From contig CAKOVS010000003.1 of assembly GCA_934122085.1 (NCBI GenBank), positions 1-64,000 of the forward strand: DNA of 64,000 bases. The letters are read 5' to 3'. Position numbers and translations under genes: made by a program. Below are positions 29,982 through 39,220 of this stretch, one piece after another. The DNA is from an uncultured Clostridia bacterium. GTDB taxonomy: Bacteria > Bacillota > Clostridia > TANB77 > CAG-508. The number at the start of each line of letters is the position of its first letter. The first letter of the stretch is position 1. The notes below the pieces were generated by a model. That model searched no databases. It was not told the origin of the DNA and saw only the letters and a list, made by a program, of their open reading frames with translations.

Positions 29982-30170
29982 CTAATTATTAACAAAACTC
30001 ATAAGTACTTGTTTAATATTTAATGCATCTTGTAATATATTGTTAAATATCTGCTGTACTTGCAAATCTTGTATTTGTGATAAATATGTGCTTATTTTTT
30101 GATATTTCATATCGTTTAAGAAAATTATTTGCCTTATATATTCTAGTTCCAATTTTGTTAAATCTGGCAT
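29982..30170 (-). CDS. Small CotF-related spore coat protein
   Basis: 62 residues preceded by GAAAGGAATTAAAA. Sequence LTKLELEYIRQIIFLNDMKYQKI followed by a QIQDLQVQQIFNNI helix resembles the N-terminal half of CotF-type coat proteins, with the downstream gene resembling the remaining part. Two small partners in place of one larger coat protein is a common clostridial arrangement. Function is assigned by family resemblance only. Confidence 0.65.
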   Translation of the reverse strand: MPDLTKLELEYIRQIIFLNDMKYQKISTYLSQIQDLQVQQIFNNILQDALNIKQVLMSFVNN

Positions 30171-30258
30171 TTTTAATTCCTTTCATAATTAAATATTTTT
30201 TGTTTATTATTTGTATGTTTTCTATATTTATACTATACATAAAATGCAATTTCGATTT

Positions 30259-31311
<1,053 letters not shown>

Positions 31312-31330
31312 TTCATTTTCCTTTTTATAA

Positions 31331-31798
31331 TTAATGGCAACAATTTATTGTTCCTTTTCCATTTTCATCATTTTTATTTAACATATCTTCTAATGTATGC
31401 CATGCAAGTAATGCACATTTTACTCTTGCAGGCATATTTGATACATTTTTAAATGCTATTGCATCTTCTAATTTTTTTAATTGTTCTTCATCTGTTATTT
31501 CTCTTTTTATCATTTCTATAAATGTTTTTATAATTTCTTTTGCTTCTTCAATCGTTTTACCTCTTAAAGTATCTATCATTATAGATGTTGAAGCTTGTGA
31601 AATTGCACATCCATGTCCTGAAAATGCCATATCTTCAATTTTATCTCCATTTAATTTTAGTTCTAGTGTTATTTCATCTCCACAATTTGGATTATGGCCA
31701 ATTTCTGAATAATCTGCATTTTCTAGCTTCTTTTTATTATATGAATTCATACTATGTTCCATTATTAAGTCATTATATACATCTGTTAAATCTTCCAT
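31331..31798 (-). CDS. sufU: Fe-S assembly sulfurtransferase SufU
   Basis: 155 residues of the NifU-like/SufU type. Zinc ligands Cys39 (NPNCGD), Asp41, Cys64 (GHGCAIS) and Cys128 (RVKCALLAW) are all visible, and the 18-21-residue insert that marks Firmicute SufU lies between them. SufU accepts persulfide sulfur from SufS. Located 15 bases after sufS. A CxxH-like C-terminal NCCH tail is extra and could bind metal, though this is speculative. Confidence 0.95.
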   Translation of the reverse strand: MEDLTDVYNDLIMEHSMNSYNKKKLENADYSEIGHNPNCGDEITLELKLNGDKIEDMAFSGHGCAISQASTSIMIDTLRGKTIEEAKEIIKTFIEMIKREITDEEQLKKLEDAIAFKNVSNMPARVKCALLAWHTLEDMLNKNDENGKGTINCCH

Positions 31799-31812
31799 TT
31801 TTTAGCCTTTCT

Positions 31813-33033
31813 TTATTTTATAAATTTTTTAAACATATCATAAGCTTTATTTAAAGCATGTACAAGTCTATCTACATCTTCTTTTGTATTATAAAAATAA
31901 AAACTTGCTCTACATGTTGAATCAATTCCTAAAAATCTCATAAGTGGTTGTGCACAATGATTTCCAGAACGCACACATACACCTTCTGAATCTAATATAC
32001 TGGCTACATCATGTGGATGCACTCCTTTTATATTAAATGAAATTACACTTGAATGATTTTTTTCATTTGGAGTCATATATAATGTTAAATAATCTAATTT
32101 TGATAATTCTTGTCTTGCATATGCTAATACATCATTTTCTAACTCTTGCATTTTGTCATATCCCAAATTTTGAATGTAATCAATTGCAGCACCTAATCCT
32201 ACAACACCTTCTACATTTTGTGTCCCAGCTTCAAATTTATTTGGTAATGGTGCATATGTTGTTTCTTGTTCATATACATATTCAATCATATCTCCACCCA
32301 TTAAAAATGGTGTCATTTTATTTAAGATTTCTCTTTTTCCATATAATACCCCAATTCCAAGAGGTGCTAACATTTTATGTCCTGAAAATACTAAAAAATC
32401 TGCATCTAAATCTTGTACATCTATTTTCATATGTGGAATGCTTTGTGATGCATCAACAATTACTATTGCTCCTTTTTTGTGTGCATATTTGATTATTTTT
32501 TTTACATTATTAATTGTTCCTAAAACATTTGAAACATGTGCTATTCCAACTATTTTTGTTCTATCTGTGATTTTTGTTTCAATTTCTTCATCTGAAAGTT
32601 CGAATTCTTCATTAATATACATATAATTTAATTTACTTTCAGTTGCTTTTGTTACTTTTTGCCATGGTACTAAATTTGAATGATGTTCCATTATAGATAT
32701 AACAACTTCATCATCTTTTTTTAAATTATCCATTCCATATGAATATGCTATTAAGTTTAAACTTTCTGTTGCATTTTTTGAAAAAATTATTTCTTCTGGA
32801 TGTTTCGCATTAATAAATTTCGCAATCTTTTGTCTTGTACTTTCATAAGCTTCTGTTGCTTCAATACTTAATGTGTAAGCTCCTCTATGTGGATTTGCGT
32901 TATTTTTTTTATAAAATTCTTCTATTGCATTTATTACTTGTATTGGCTTTTGAGTTGTAGCTCCACTATCTAAATATGCTATATTACGATTTTCTAATAG
33001 TGGAAAATCTTTTTTTATATTTTCAACATTCAT
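31813..33033 (-). CDS. sufS: Cysteine desulfurase SufS
   Basis: Start placed at 33033 (406 residues), behind AAGAAAGGATTGCAAAA; the longer frame upstream crosses a promoter region on the other strand. PLP-binding Lys220 (FSGHK), catalytic Cys360 (VRSGNHCAQPLM) and the N-terminal FPLLENRNIAYLDSGATTQ are typical of group II desulfurases. It removes sulfur from cysteine and hands it to SufU for Fe-S clusters and probably to MnmA for tRNA. It heads the sufS-sufU-mnmA block, separated from sufD by 308 bases carrying an opposite-strand small gene. Confidence 0.95.
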   Translation of the reverse strand: MNVENIKKDFPLLENRNIAYLDSGATTQKPIQVINAIEEFYKKNNANPHRGAYTLSIEATEAYESTRQKIAKFINAKHPEEIIFSKNATESLNLIAYSYGMDNLKKDDEVVISIMEHHSNLVPWQKVTKATESKLNYMYINEEFELSDEEIETKITDRTKIVGIAHVSNVLGTINNVKKIIKYAHKKGAIVIVDASQSIPHMKIDVQDLDADFLVFSGHKMLAPLGIGVLYGKREILNKMTPFLMGGDMIEYVYEQETTYAPLPNKFEAGTQNVEGVVGLGAAIDYIQNLGYDKMQELENDVLAYARQELSKLDYLTLYMTPNEKNHSSVISFNIKGVHPHDVASILDSEGVCVRSGNHCAQPLMRFLGIDSTCRASFYFYNTKEDVDRLVHALNKAYDMFKKFIK

Positions 33034-33049
33034 TTTTGCAATCCTTTCT

Positions 33050-33078
33050 TTGACTTTTTTTCCTATTAGTGATATAAT
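33050..33078 (+). promoter_or_regulatory. Strong promoter of the small membrane-protein gene
   Basis: TTGACT (33050-33055) and TATAAT (33073-33078) have an ideal 17-base spacer and lie 40 bases before the ATG at 33118. It faces away from sufS, and its -35 box begins only 17 bases from the sufS start codon. Confidence 0.8.
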
Positions 33079-33117
33079 AAAGGTTGACCGAATTTTTTTA
33101 ATTCTGGAGGGTTTTAT

Positions 33118-33297
33118 ATGAACATTATGCATTATATCACAGCAGACTTCAACTTTGCCCTAATGCTTTTAGGGCTGATGTTGACTGGTATTGGATTTTG
33201 GTGTATGTCTGATAGACATCATTTCTTCTTATTCCACCTTCTTGGTGGTTTATCGTTGATTGGCTTCGGAATTCCAATTTTACTTCTTGCAATATAA
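33118..33297 (+). CDS. 59-residue membrane protein between sufD and sufS
   Basis: The ORF starts at ATG 33118 after CTGGAGGG and ends at TAA 33295-33297. The product begins MNIMHYITADFNFALMLLG and consists of two membrane helices separated by CMSDRHHFFLFH, a short loop with Cys and three His. It has its own ideal promoter upstream and a GC-rich terminator starting 10 bases downstream, so it is a complete transcription unit of about 260 bases on the strand opposite to the suf operon. Codon use (CTG, GGG, CTT, TTC) is richer in G and C than its neighbours, which could mean recent arrival or high expression. No family recognised. The His/Cys loop suggests a metal or redox link, but that is only a guess. 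Confidence 0.75.
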   Translation: MNIMHYITADFNFALMLLGLMLTGIGFWCMSDRHHFFLFHLLGGLSLIGFGIPILLLAI

Positions 33298-33307
33298 TTT
33301 TTGTTCA

Positions 33308-33343
33308 CTCCCAATCTTGCAGTGCGAGATTGGGAGCTTTTTT
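33308..33343 (+). terminator. Bidirectional terminator between the small gene and sufD
   Basis: CTCCCAATCT and AGATTGGGAG form a perfect 10-pair stem with a 9-base loop followed by CTTTTTTT. It is the strongest stem in the window and also sits next to the sufD stop at 33342-33344, so it could end both transcripts. Confidence 0.92.
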
Positions 33344-34388
33344 AATCTAGCTTTTTATCAATCTCTTTTAATATCACATTTTTTAATTCTTCATCATTTA
33401 TTCTATCAATTATTTTTTGAAAATTAGCTTTAACAATTAATTTCACAGCTTCTTTATAACTTAATCCTCTAGTCATTAAATAAAATAATTGTTTCATATC
33501 AACTTTTCCAGATGCTGTTGAATGATTTCCTTCGACATCTTCTTCTGTACATAAAAGCATTGGCAATGCTATTGATTTTGCTTTATTTGATAATAGCATA
33601 CAATATTCATTTTCATTACCTTTTGACTTTTTAGCACCTTTTTTGAAATCAATTGTTCCTTTAAAGTTTTTCTTTGCAGAATCTTTTAGAGTTCCTTGAA
33701 CATCAATGTCTATATTAGTCTTTTTTCCTCTTAATTCTGTAATATAATTAATATCTTTTATTTGATTATCTATTCCTAAATATATAGATTTTAAATCATT
33801 TTCAGCATTATCACCTATAATATTAGAATAATAATTTGATATACTCGTTTTTCCACCAATATCAATAATTGTATATTTTACATTTGAATTTTCTTCCAAT
33901 TTATTTTCTATTGCTTCAAAATTCTCTGATTGTTCATTTAATAAATTTACAATTGTTATATCCAATTTAGATTTTGCATTTGCTATTGTTCTTATAATTC
34001 CATTATGGAAACACTTCTTACTTGTATTTGATATATATTCTATTATTATATTTGTATCTCCATTTGCAATAATTTCTATTTGATTTATCAAATTAAAGTT
34101 TTCATCATCAAATATATATTTAATTCTAATATTTTCTTTTTTGTTTCCTGTTTGAATTCTTATTTTATTATTGGCTGTTTCATAATTTAATTCTTCTAAA
34201 ATTTTACCAGTTCCATATGTTAATGCTTGATTTGTTGTTTGATTATCAATCATGCTTCCATTATTAATAATCTCTACATTTTTAAATTCAGCAATCTTTT
34301 CTGGCATTTCTAATTCAATTTCAATATTGTTTATTAAAAAATTTCTTGCTGTTCTTACTGGTGTATCATTTACTCTTAATTTTTCCAT
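33342..34388 (-). CDS. sufD: Fe-S cluster assembly protein SufD
   Basis: 348 residues, SufBD-family beta-helix protein with the C-terminal block MKQLFYLMTRGLSYKEAVKLIV typical of SufB/SufD. Its start overlaps the sufB stop (TAATG), indicating translational coupling. SufD forms the SufBC2D scaffold complex. It is more divergent than SufB, as is usual. The 3' end abuts a bidirectional terminator, so the downstream sufSU-mnmA block may depend on partial read-through or its own promoter. Confidence 0.92.
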   Translation of the reverse strand: MEKLRVNDTPVRTARNFLINNIEIELEMPEKIAEFKNVEIINNGSMIDNQTTNQALTYGTGKILEELNYETANNKIRIQTGNKKENIRIKYIFDDENFNLINQIEIIANGDTNIIIEYISNTSKKCFHNGIIRTIANAKSKLDITIVNLLNEQSENFEAIENKLEENSNVKYTIIDIGGKTSISNYYSNIIGDNAENDLKSIYLGIDNQIKDINYITELRGKKTNIDIDVQGTLKDSAKKNFKGTIDFKKGAKKSKGNENEYCMLLSNKAKSIALPMLLCTEEDVEGNHSTASGKVDMKQLFYLMTRGLSYKEAVKLIVKANFQKIIDRINDEELKNVILKEIDKKLD

Positions 34389-35788
34389 TATCCGATTGCC
34401 CCCTCTAACTCTAGATTTATCAAATTATTCATTTCAACTGCATACTCTACCGGTAATTCTTTTGAAATAGGATATGCAAATCCTCTTACTATCATTGCTT
34501 TTGCATCTTCTTCTGACAGTCCTCTTGACATTAAATAAAATATTGCTTTATCACTTATTTTTCCTATTTTGGCTTCGTGTGAAAACTCTACTTCATCTGT
34601 TCTAATATCATTTACAGGTATTGTATCAGATCTTGAAATATCATCTAACATTAATGATTCACAACTTACACTACATTTTGAATTTTTTGCATTTTCATTT
34701 ATTCTTACTAATGCTCTATAAGTACATGCTCCTCCATCTTTTGAAATTGATTTTGAATTTACTACTGATGATGTGTTTGGAGCATTATGAATTACCTTAA
34801 ATCCTGTATCTAAGTTTTGTCCTCCACCTGCAAATGTGATTCCTGTATATTCTGTTTTTGCATTTTCACCATTTAATATACTCATTGGATATAACATAGA
34901 AATTTTTGAACCAAATGAACCTGTTACCCAATCTATTTGTGCATTTTTTCCTACTATTGCTTTTTTAGTATTTAGGTTCATCATATTTTTTGACCAATTT
35001 TCTATTGTTGAATATCTTAAATATGCATTATCTTTTACATATAATTCTACACATCCTGCGTGTAAATTTACCTTATTATATTTTGGAGCTGAACATCCTT
35101 CTATAAAATGTAAGCTTGCTCCTTCATCAACTATTATTAATGTATGTTCAAATTGTCCTGATTCTGGAGAATTTAATCTAAAATATGATTGTAATGGTAT
35201 ATCTAATTTTACTCCTTTTGGTACATATACAAATGATCCTCCAGACCATACTGCTGCATGTAATGCAACAAATTTATGGTCACTTATTGGTACACATTTC
35301 ATAAAATGTTCTTTTACTATTTTTGGATAATCTCTTACAGCTGATTCCATATCTGTATAGATTACTCCTTGTTTTATTAAATCTTCTTTCATGCTATGAT
35401 ATACTACTTCTGAATCATATTGTGCTCCTACTCCTGCTAATGAAGTCTTTTCTGCTTCTGGTATTCCTAATTTATCAAATGTGTCTTTTATCTCATCTGG
35501 CACATCTTCCCATGAACTATTTAGATTTGTTTTTGGTTTTACATATGTTGCTATTTCATCCATTTTCAATTCTGATAAATCTGGTCCCCATGTTGGAAGC
35601 TCTAATTTTTCGTACATTTCTAATGCTTTTAGTCTAATTTCTAACATCCAATCTGGTTCATTTTTTCTTTTTGATATTTCTTCAACTATTTGTCTGCTTA
35701 AACCTTTTTGCATTTTAAATTCATAGTCATCTTTATTTTTTATATCATATATATTTCTATCTATCTCATTTACCTGTGTTTTTGACAT
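34388..35788 (-). CDS. sufB: Fe-S cluster assembly scaffold SufB
   Basis: The ATG at 35788 (466 residues, AAGGAAATCTAT upstream) begins MSKTQVNEIDRNIYDIKNKD; a longer frame start would overlap sufC. SufB hallmarks include LVEPGVGAQYDSE-like GVGAQYDSEVVYHSM, ACTYRALVRINENAKNS and the C-terminal FYLMSRGLSEEDAKAMIVRG. SufB receives sulfur and builds the nascent cluster in the SufBC2D complex. The gene overlaps no neighbour at the 5' side and is coupled to sufD at the 3' side. Confidence 0.96.
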   Translation of the reverse strand: MSKTQVNEIDRNIYDIKNKDDYEFKMQKGLSRQIVEEISKRKNEPDWMLEIRLKALEMYEKLELPTWGPDLSELKMDEIATYVKPKTNLNSSWEDVPDEIKDTFDKLGIPEAEKTSLAGVGAQYDSEVVYHSMKEDLIKQGVIYTDMESAVRDYPKIVKEHFMKCVPISDHKFVALHAAVWSGGSFVYVPKGVKLDIPLQSYFRLNSPESGQFEHTLIIVDEGASLHFIEGCSAPKYNKVNLHAGCVELYVKDNAYLRYSTIENWSKNMMNLNTKKAIVGKNAQIDWVTGSFGSKISMLYPMSILNGENAKTEYTGITFAGGGQNLDTGFKVIHNAPNTSSVVNSKSISKDGGACTYRALVRINENAKNSKCSVSCESLMLDDISRSDTIPVNDIRTDEVEFSHEAKIGKISDKAIFYLMSRGLSEEDAKAMIVRGFAYPISKELPVEYAVEMNNLINLELEGAIG

Positions 35789-35801
35789 ATAGATTTCCTT
35801 T

Positions 35802-36542
35802 CTATTTTTTATATTGTGCATATCCTGTTTCTTCAATTTGTTCTGCTAATTCTGCTGTTGATGTTTTTACAATTTGTCCATTTACTAAAACATGTACATA
35901 ATCAACTTTTAGATGATTTAATATTCTTGTATTATGTGTTATTATTAAAACTGCATTATCATCATTTTTGAACATTTCAATTCCTTTTGAAACTATTTTT
36001 ATAGCATCAACATCTAATCCTGAATCTGTTTCATCTAAGATTGCTAATTTTGGATTTAATACAAGCATTTGTAATATTTCATTCTTCTTTTTTTCTCCTC
36101 CAGAAAATCCAACATTTAAGTTTCTTTCAATTAGTTTTGGATTCATGTTTAATTCTTCTGAATATTTTTTTACAGTATCTCTAAATTCAAATACTTTTAC
36201 TGGTTTTTCAGTAATTTTATTTTTTGCGTATTTTAAAAAGTTCATTGTTGAAATTCCAGGTATTTCTTCTGGCAATTGAAATGACATAAATATTCCTTTT
36301 TTGGCTATTTTATCTGTACTTAAATCATTTATATTTTCACCTTCAAATTCAACAGTTCCTCTTGTTTTTGTATATTCTGGATTATTTAAAATAACATTTG
36401 CAAGTGTTGATTTTCCTGCACCATTTGGTCCCATTATTACATGTACTTCTCCTTTATTTATTTTCAAGTTTAAACCTTTTAAAATCTCTTTTTCTCCTGC
36501 ATTTACATGTAAATCTTTTATTTCTAATAACTCTTTACTCAT
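35802..36542 (-). CDS. sufC: Suf system ATPase SufC
   Basis: 246 residues. Walker A GPNGAGKS near 38-45, Q-loop MSFQLPEE, ABC signature GFSGGEKKKNEI, Walker B LAILDETDSGLD and the H-loop ITHN are all intact. SufC is the soluble ABC-type ATPase that drives conformational change in SufBC2D. First structural gene of the suf operon, 21 bases after the DtxR-like regulator. Confidence 0.96.
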   Translation of the reverse strand: MSKELLEIKDLHVNAGEKEILKGLNLKINKGEVHVIMGPNGAGKSTLANVILNNPEYTKTRGTVEFEGENINDLSTDKIAKKGIFMSFQLPEEIPGISTMNFLKYAKNKITEKPVKVFEFRDTVKKYSEELNMNPKLIERNLNVGFSGGEKKKNEILQMLVLNPKLAILDETDSGLDVDAIKIVSKGIEMFKNDDNAVLIITHNTRILNHLKVDYVHVLVNGQIVKTSTAELAEQIEETGYAQYKK

Positions 36543-36563
36543 TTTTATTATTCCTTCCTTTTA

Positions 36564-37031
36564 TTAATTTTGCATATCATTACTTTTCTTCGTTTTTGCT
36601 CTTTTTACACAACATCTACATTTTTCTTGATTTATATCATAATTGCAATTTAATTCTCTTAATCCTAAAACATTATGTACATATTTGGCTAATTTATTTA
36701 TTGTTTCATCTGTTGTTACTAATTTTATTTTTTCTGCCTCATCTTTTGCAGATTGTTCATCTAAATCTAATACATCTTTTAAAAACAAATAAACAATGTC
36801 ATATGCTTCTAAAATTTTTTGTGCCAAATTTTCTCCTTGTTCTGTTAATTCTATTGTTCCATATGTTTCGTATTTTACTAATTTTTCTTCTTTTAAATTA
36901 TTTAGTGCTTTATTTACACTTGGTTTCGTACAATTCATTTTGTTCGCAATGTCTGTTACTCTAATATTTCCATTTTGTTTTTTTAATACATACATTGTTT
37001 TTAAATATTCTTCTGAAGTTTTAGTTATCAT
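36564..37031 (-). CDS. DtxR/MntR-family regulator with Cys-rich tail
   Basis: 155 residues. A winged helix-turn-helix at 1-65 (SEEYLKTMYVLKKQNGNIRV, then VTDIANKMNCTKPSVNKAL) and a helical dimerisation domain mark the DtxR family. The metal-site motif normally ending EH reads EAEKIKLV here (about 98-105), so a classic ligand pair is missing. Instead the C-terminus has Cys129, Cys138, Cys140 and Cys141 (NCNYDINQEKCRCC). First gene of the suf operon, with a GTTAGC...GTTAAC inverted repeat at its promoter. It probably represses suf and itself in response to iron or Fe-S status; which ligand it senses is open. Confidence 0.85.
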   Translation of the reverse strand: MITKTSEEYLKTMYVLKKQNGNIRVTDIANKMNCTKPSVNKALNNLKEEKLVKYETYGTIELTEQGENLAQKILEAYDIVYLFLKDVLDLDEQSAKDEAEKIKLVTTDETINKLAKYVHNVLGLRELNCNYDINQEKCRCCVKRAKTKKSNDMQN

Positions 37032-37064
37032 ATTTTCTCCTTCTTTTCAACTCTTAATCTCTTT

Positions 37065-37080
37065 GTTAACTACGGCTAAC
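37065..37080 (-). promoter_or_regulatory. Candidate operator of the suf regulator
   Basis: An imperfect inverted repeat, GTTAGC-CGTA-GTTAAC on the minus strand, lies immediately after the -10 box where a repressor would block initiation. The GTTA...TAAC half-sites resemble operators of the DtxR family. Binding by the adjacent regulator is inferred. Confidence 0.55.
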
Positions 37081-37110
37081 ATTATACTATACATTATGGA
37101 AATTTGTCAA
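37081..37110 (-). promoter_or_regulatory. Promoter of the suf operon
   Basis: Minus strand TTGACA (37110-37105) and TATAAT (37086-37081), 18-base spacer. The leader to the regulator start at 37031 is about 43 bases. Confidence 0.8.
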
Positions 37111-37145
37111 TATTTTTTATAATATTACCATTTATAATATTACAA

Positions 37146-37175
37146 GAAAAAAAGGAACTATAAACAAGTCCCTTT
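37146..37175 (-). terminator. Terminator of the GHKL kinase gene
   Basis: Minus strand AAAGGGAC pairs with GTTCCTTT (one G-T pair) around TTGTTTATA and is followed by TTTT. Confidence 0.75.
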
Positions 37176-37180
37176 CCATA

Positions 37181-38602
37181 TTATTTACATTCTTCATAAC
37201 TATTTACTAAAAATTCATTTTTTCCATCAAATTTAATCATTAAAACTTTTGTATAATTTTCAACACTTGGTTTTCCTATCTCTTCTATTATTAAACTTGC
37301 TTTATGCTTTCTTAAGGTATCAAACGTATTCATAAATCCCATTCCAGTACCACCTTCAGTTGAATATGTTGTAACTGGTTTCTTTCCAAGATTGTCTAAT
37401 GTTTCTTTTTTGAATTCTACTCCAGAATCATAAATGTATAATCCATATATTCCATCTATATTTCCTAATTTTACCAAAATACTTTTGTTTATATTATCTG
37501 TATGGTTTACTGCTATTATTGCATCTTTTATATGGTCTGCTAATAAAGTTTCTAACTCTTCCTTAGAAATTAAATTATTGATCATGTAATGTATATTTCC
37601 CTTTAGTACTAGTGTAAATTCTATTTTATATTTTTGACATTCTGCCTGCATACATTTTAACATATCATCTATTATTGTAACTCCTGTTTTATCTAATTCT
37701 ATTATTTCTTTTTCATCATAAATATCATTTTTTAGTTTTTCTAACCTTTCTTTTATTTCCGTAGCATCTTCTGTGCTTATTTCTGTTTTTGTTAATAATT
37801 CTGATAATTTATATTCTAATGATTTTTGTTTATGTACTATCGTGTGTCTTTTCTTACTTATTCTAATATTTTCTGCTTCTAGTTCTGCAATTTCTTTTTT
37901 CTTGTTTTCTAATTCTTCTTTTGTTTCTTTTAAGTCTTTTATTAACATTTTTTGTTTGTAATATAATTGTAAAGATTTTTGGATAGTTATGAGCATTAAG
38001 ACTAGAAAAATTATAAAAATGCAAAATGAGTTATTAGTCGAAAGTCTATTTCTATTGTAAAACACAACACCTATACCTAAAATGCCTACACTAATACTTA
38101 ATATAAGAACATCTATATATTCATTAGAAAATTTATCTTGTAGAGAAACTATACCATATTTAAATTTTTTTACGTCTAATACTTGTTTTAATAATATTAA
38201 ATAAATAAACATTATCACAATAAAATTTATGTAATCATTTATATTCCTTAATATTATTTTGTTTATAAAAAAACTTAAAATTAAAGAAATAAAATAGATT
38301 GCATAGCAAAAAGCTATACTAATAGTAGTTAAAAATATATTATATCCTATATTTCTTTTAGTTATTAATGTTGATATACAACTCATTGAAAAAACAAAAA
38401 ATACAGTACTATTAAGAAAATTAGTTTTATAATTAATTAATTCTATAACTGGTGCTAAAATAATTAGACATATATATCCTAAAATTTTATTAACTGAAAA
38501 AATTTCTTTATCATTTATAATTTTTAGAATTATAAATTGAGTAGAAAAAACAAATAATAATTTTCTAACTATATTCACAATAATGACACTGTCAATATTC
38601 AT
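37181..38602 (-). CDS. GHKL-family membrane sensor histidine kinase
   Basis: About 473 residues from the ATG at 38602 (GAG nearby); an in-frame ATG at 38626 is possible, but neither has a strong ribosome site. Roughly seven membrane helices fill the first 210 residues. A coiled coil follows, then a phosphoacceptor-like segment (RHTIVHKQKSLEYKLSELL) and a GHKL ATPase domain with ADHIKDAIIAVN in place of a standard N-box, DSGVEFKKETL, and the G-box GGTGMGFMNTF. The layout is AgrC-like, a type often used for peptide signals. It lies downstream of a micropeptide gene and a Spo0A-like regulator in the same orientation, which makes those its likely signal and partner. Ligand unknown. Confidence 0.82.
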   Translation of the reverse strand: MNIDSVIIVNIVRKLLFVFSTQFIILKIINDKEIFSVNKILGYICLIILAPVIELINYKTNFLNSTVFFVFSMSCISTLITKRNIGYNIFLTTISIAFCYAIYFISLILSFFINKIILRNINDYINFIVIMFIYLILLKQVLDVKKFKYGIVSLQDKFSNEYIDVLILSISVGILGIGVVFYNRNRLSTNNSFCIFIIFLVLMLITIQKSLQLYYKQKMLIKDLKETKEELENKKKEIAELEAENIRISKKRHTIVHKQKSLEYKLSELLTKTEISTEDATEIKERLEKLKNDIYDEKEIIELDKTGVTIIDDMLKCMQAECQKYKIEFTLVLKGNIHYMINNLISKEELETLLADHIKDAIIAVNHTDNINKSILVKLGNIDGIYGLYIYDSGVEFKKETLDNLGKKPVTTYSTEGGTGMGFMNTFDTLRKHKASLIIEEIGKPSVENYTKVLMIKFDGKNEFLVNSYEECK

Positions 38603-38678
38603 TACTTTTCTCGTATAATCAATCATATAGAAATATTAATCTATAATTGATTATTTCCTTTCTTTTAAATTTTGATAT

Positions 38679-38700
38679 ATTATACTTCACTATGTATAAT
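38679..38700. promoter_or_regulatory. Palindrome over the kinase promoter
   Basis: ATTATAC and GTATAAT form a perfect 7-base inverted repeat around an 8-base centre. On the minus strand one half is the likely -10 box (TATAAT) of the kinase gene, so a protein bound here would control it. No strong -35 box is seen. Confidence 0.45.
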
Positions 38701-38811
38701 ATATTTAATACACTGCAGATTTGTTTCTATTACTTTACAGCCATTTTTATGGACTGATCAAATGAAACTAACACCATAGATTTTTCTTTTATTCTTTCAT
38801 TATATCCTAAA

Positions 38812-38855
38812 ATAAAAAAATAAGCAATATAAGAAATTTCTTACACTGCTTATTG
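38812..38855 (-). terminator. Terminator of the micropeptide transcript
   Basis: Minus strand AATAAGCA and TAAGAAA pair with TTTCTTA and TGCTTATT (two small mismatches), followed by seven T. It begins a few bases after the micropeptide stop codon and separates it from the kinase gene. Confidence 0.85.
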
Positions 38856-38860
38856 GCTTT

Positions 38861-38911
38861 TTAGCCCCACCATTTTCCAATCCAATCCATTAATTCATCC
38901 CACCAGTCCAT
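38861..38911 (-). CDS. Candidate 16-residue Trp-rich micropeptide
   Basis: The ORF reads MDWWDELMDWIGKWWG. AAGGTGGTG lies at ideal distance (9 bases) before the ATG, and a strong terminator follows the stop directly. Five of 16 residues are Trp, in WW, W and WW spacing, with acidic residues in the first half, which predicts an amphipathic helix. It lacks a signal peptide. Position between a Spo0A-like regulator and a GHKL membrane kinase suggests a signalling peptide, a kinase modulator or a small membrane-active peptide. Alternatively the ORF is a chance reading frame within a small RNA. I judge the ribosome site plus terminator to be good evidence of translation. Confidence 0.6.
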   Translation of the reverse strand: MDWWDELMDWIGKWWG

Positions 38912-39183
38912 TCTCTTTCACCACCTTTTTATCTTTTGTGCTCGATCCATCATGTTTTTGATATAATCAAAATATCATTCTAAGTCTTGATACAAGTGAT
39001 TTTGGGTGATAGAGAATATATAAATAATTTGGTAATTTTTAAATTTTATTAGTTATTTTTTTGGAATTTTATTCCAATTTTTATTTTATTTACAGATTGT
39101 GTAAATTTTCTTACTTTAAACATTTATTTTTCTAGATTTTCAGTTTTTTTCAAAAAATACTATTTGTTACTATTTTTGAAAGC
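38912..39183. other. Upstream region of the micropeptide gene
   Basis: About 270 AT-rich bases with no further gene. Only weak promoter-like elements are seen on the minus strand (a TTGTAT near 38990 and AT-rich -10 candidates), so transcription of the micropeptide may need an activator. A TTGGAAT/ATTCCAA stem with trailing T at 39060-39085 points along the plus strand but has no gene to serve. Confidence 0.45.
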
Positions 39184-39217
39184 AAAAAAAAAAAAACTGA
39201 TCTATAAAAATCAGTTC
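39184..39217 (-). terminator. Terminator of the Spo0A-like gene
   Basis: Minus strand AACTGAT and ATCAGTT pair around an 8-base loop and are followed by a run of about twelve T. Confidence 0.88.
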
Positions 39218-39220
39218 TTT

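Noticed and set aside
33034..33132. Longer sufS start (439 residues)
   Set aside because: The extra N-terminus has no family support, lacks a ribosome site and overlaps the divergent promoter; the start at 33033 has AAAGGA at good distance.
38730..38777. A 15-codon minus-strand ORF (MVLVSFDQSIKMAVK) between micropeptide and kinase
   Set aside because: No ribosome binding site at the right distance and no conserved feature; likely chance.
39059..39085. Terminator-like stem with T-tail on the plus strand
   Set aside because: No plus-strand gene precedes it, and the stem is only seven A/T-rich pairs.
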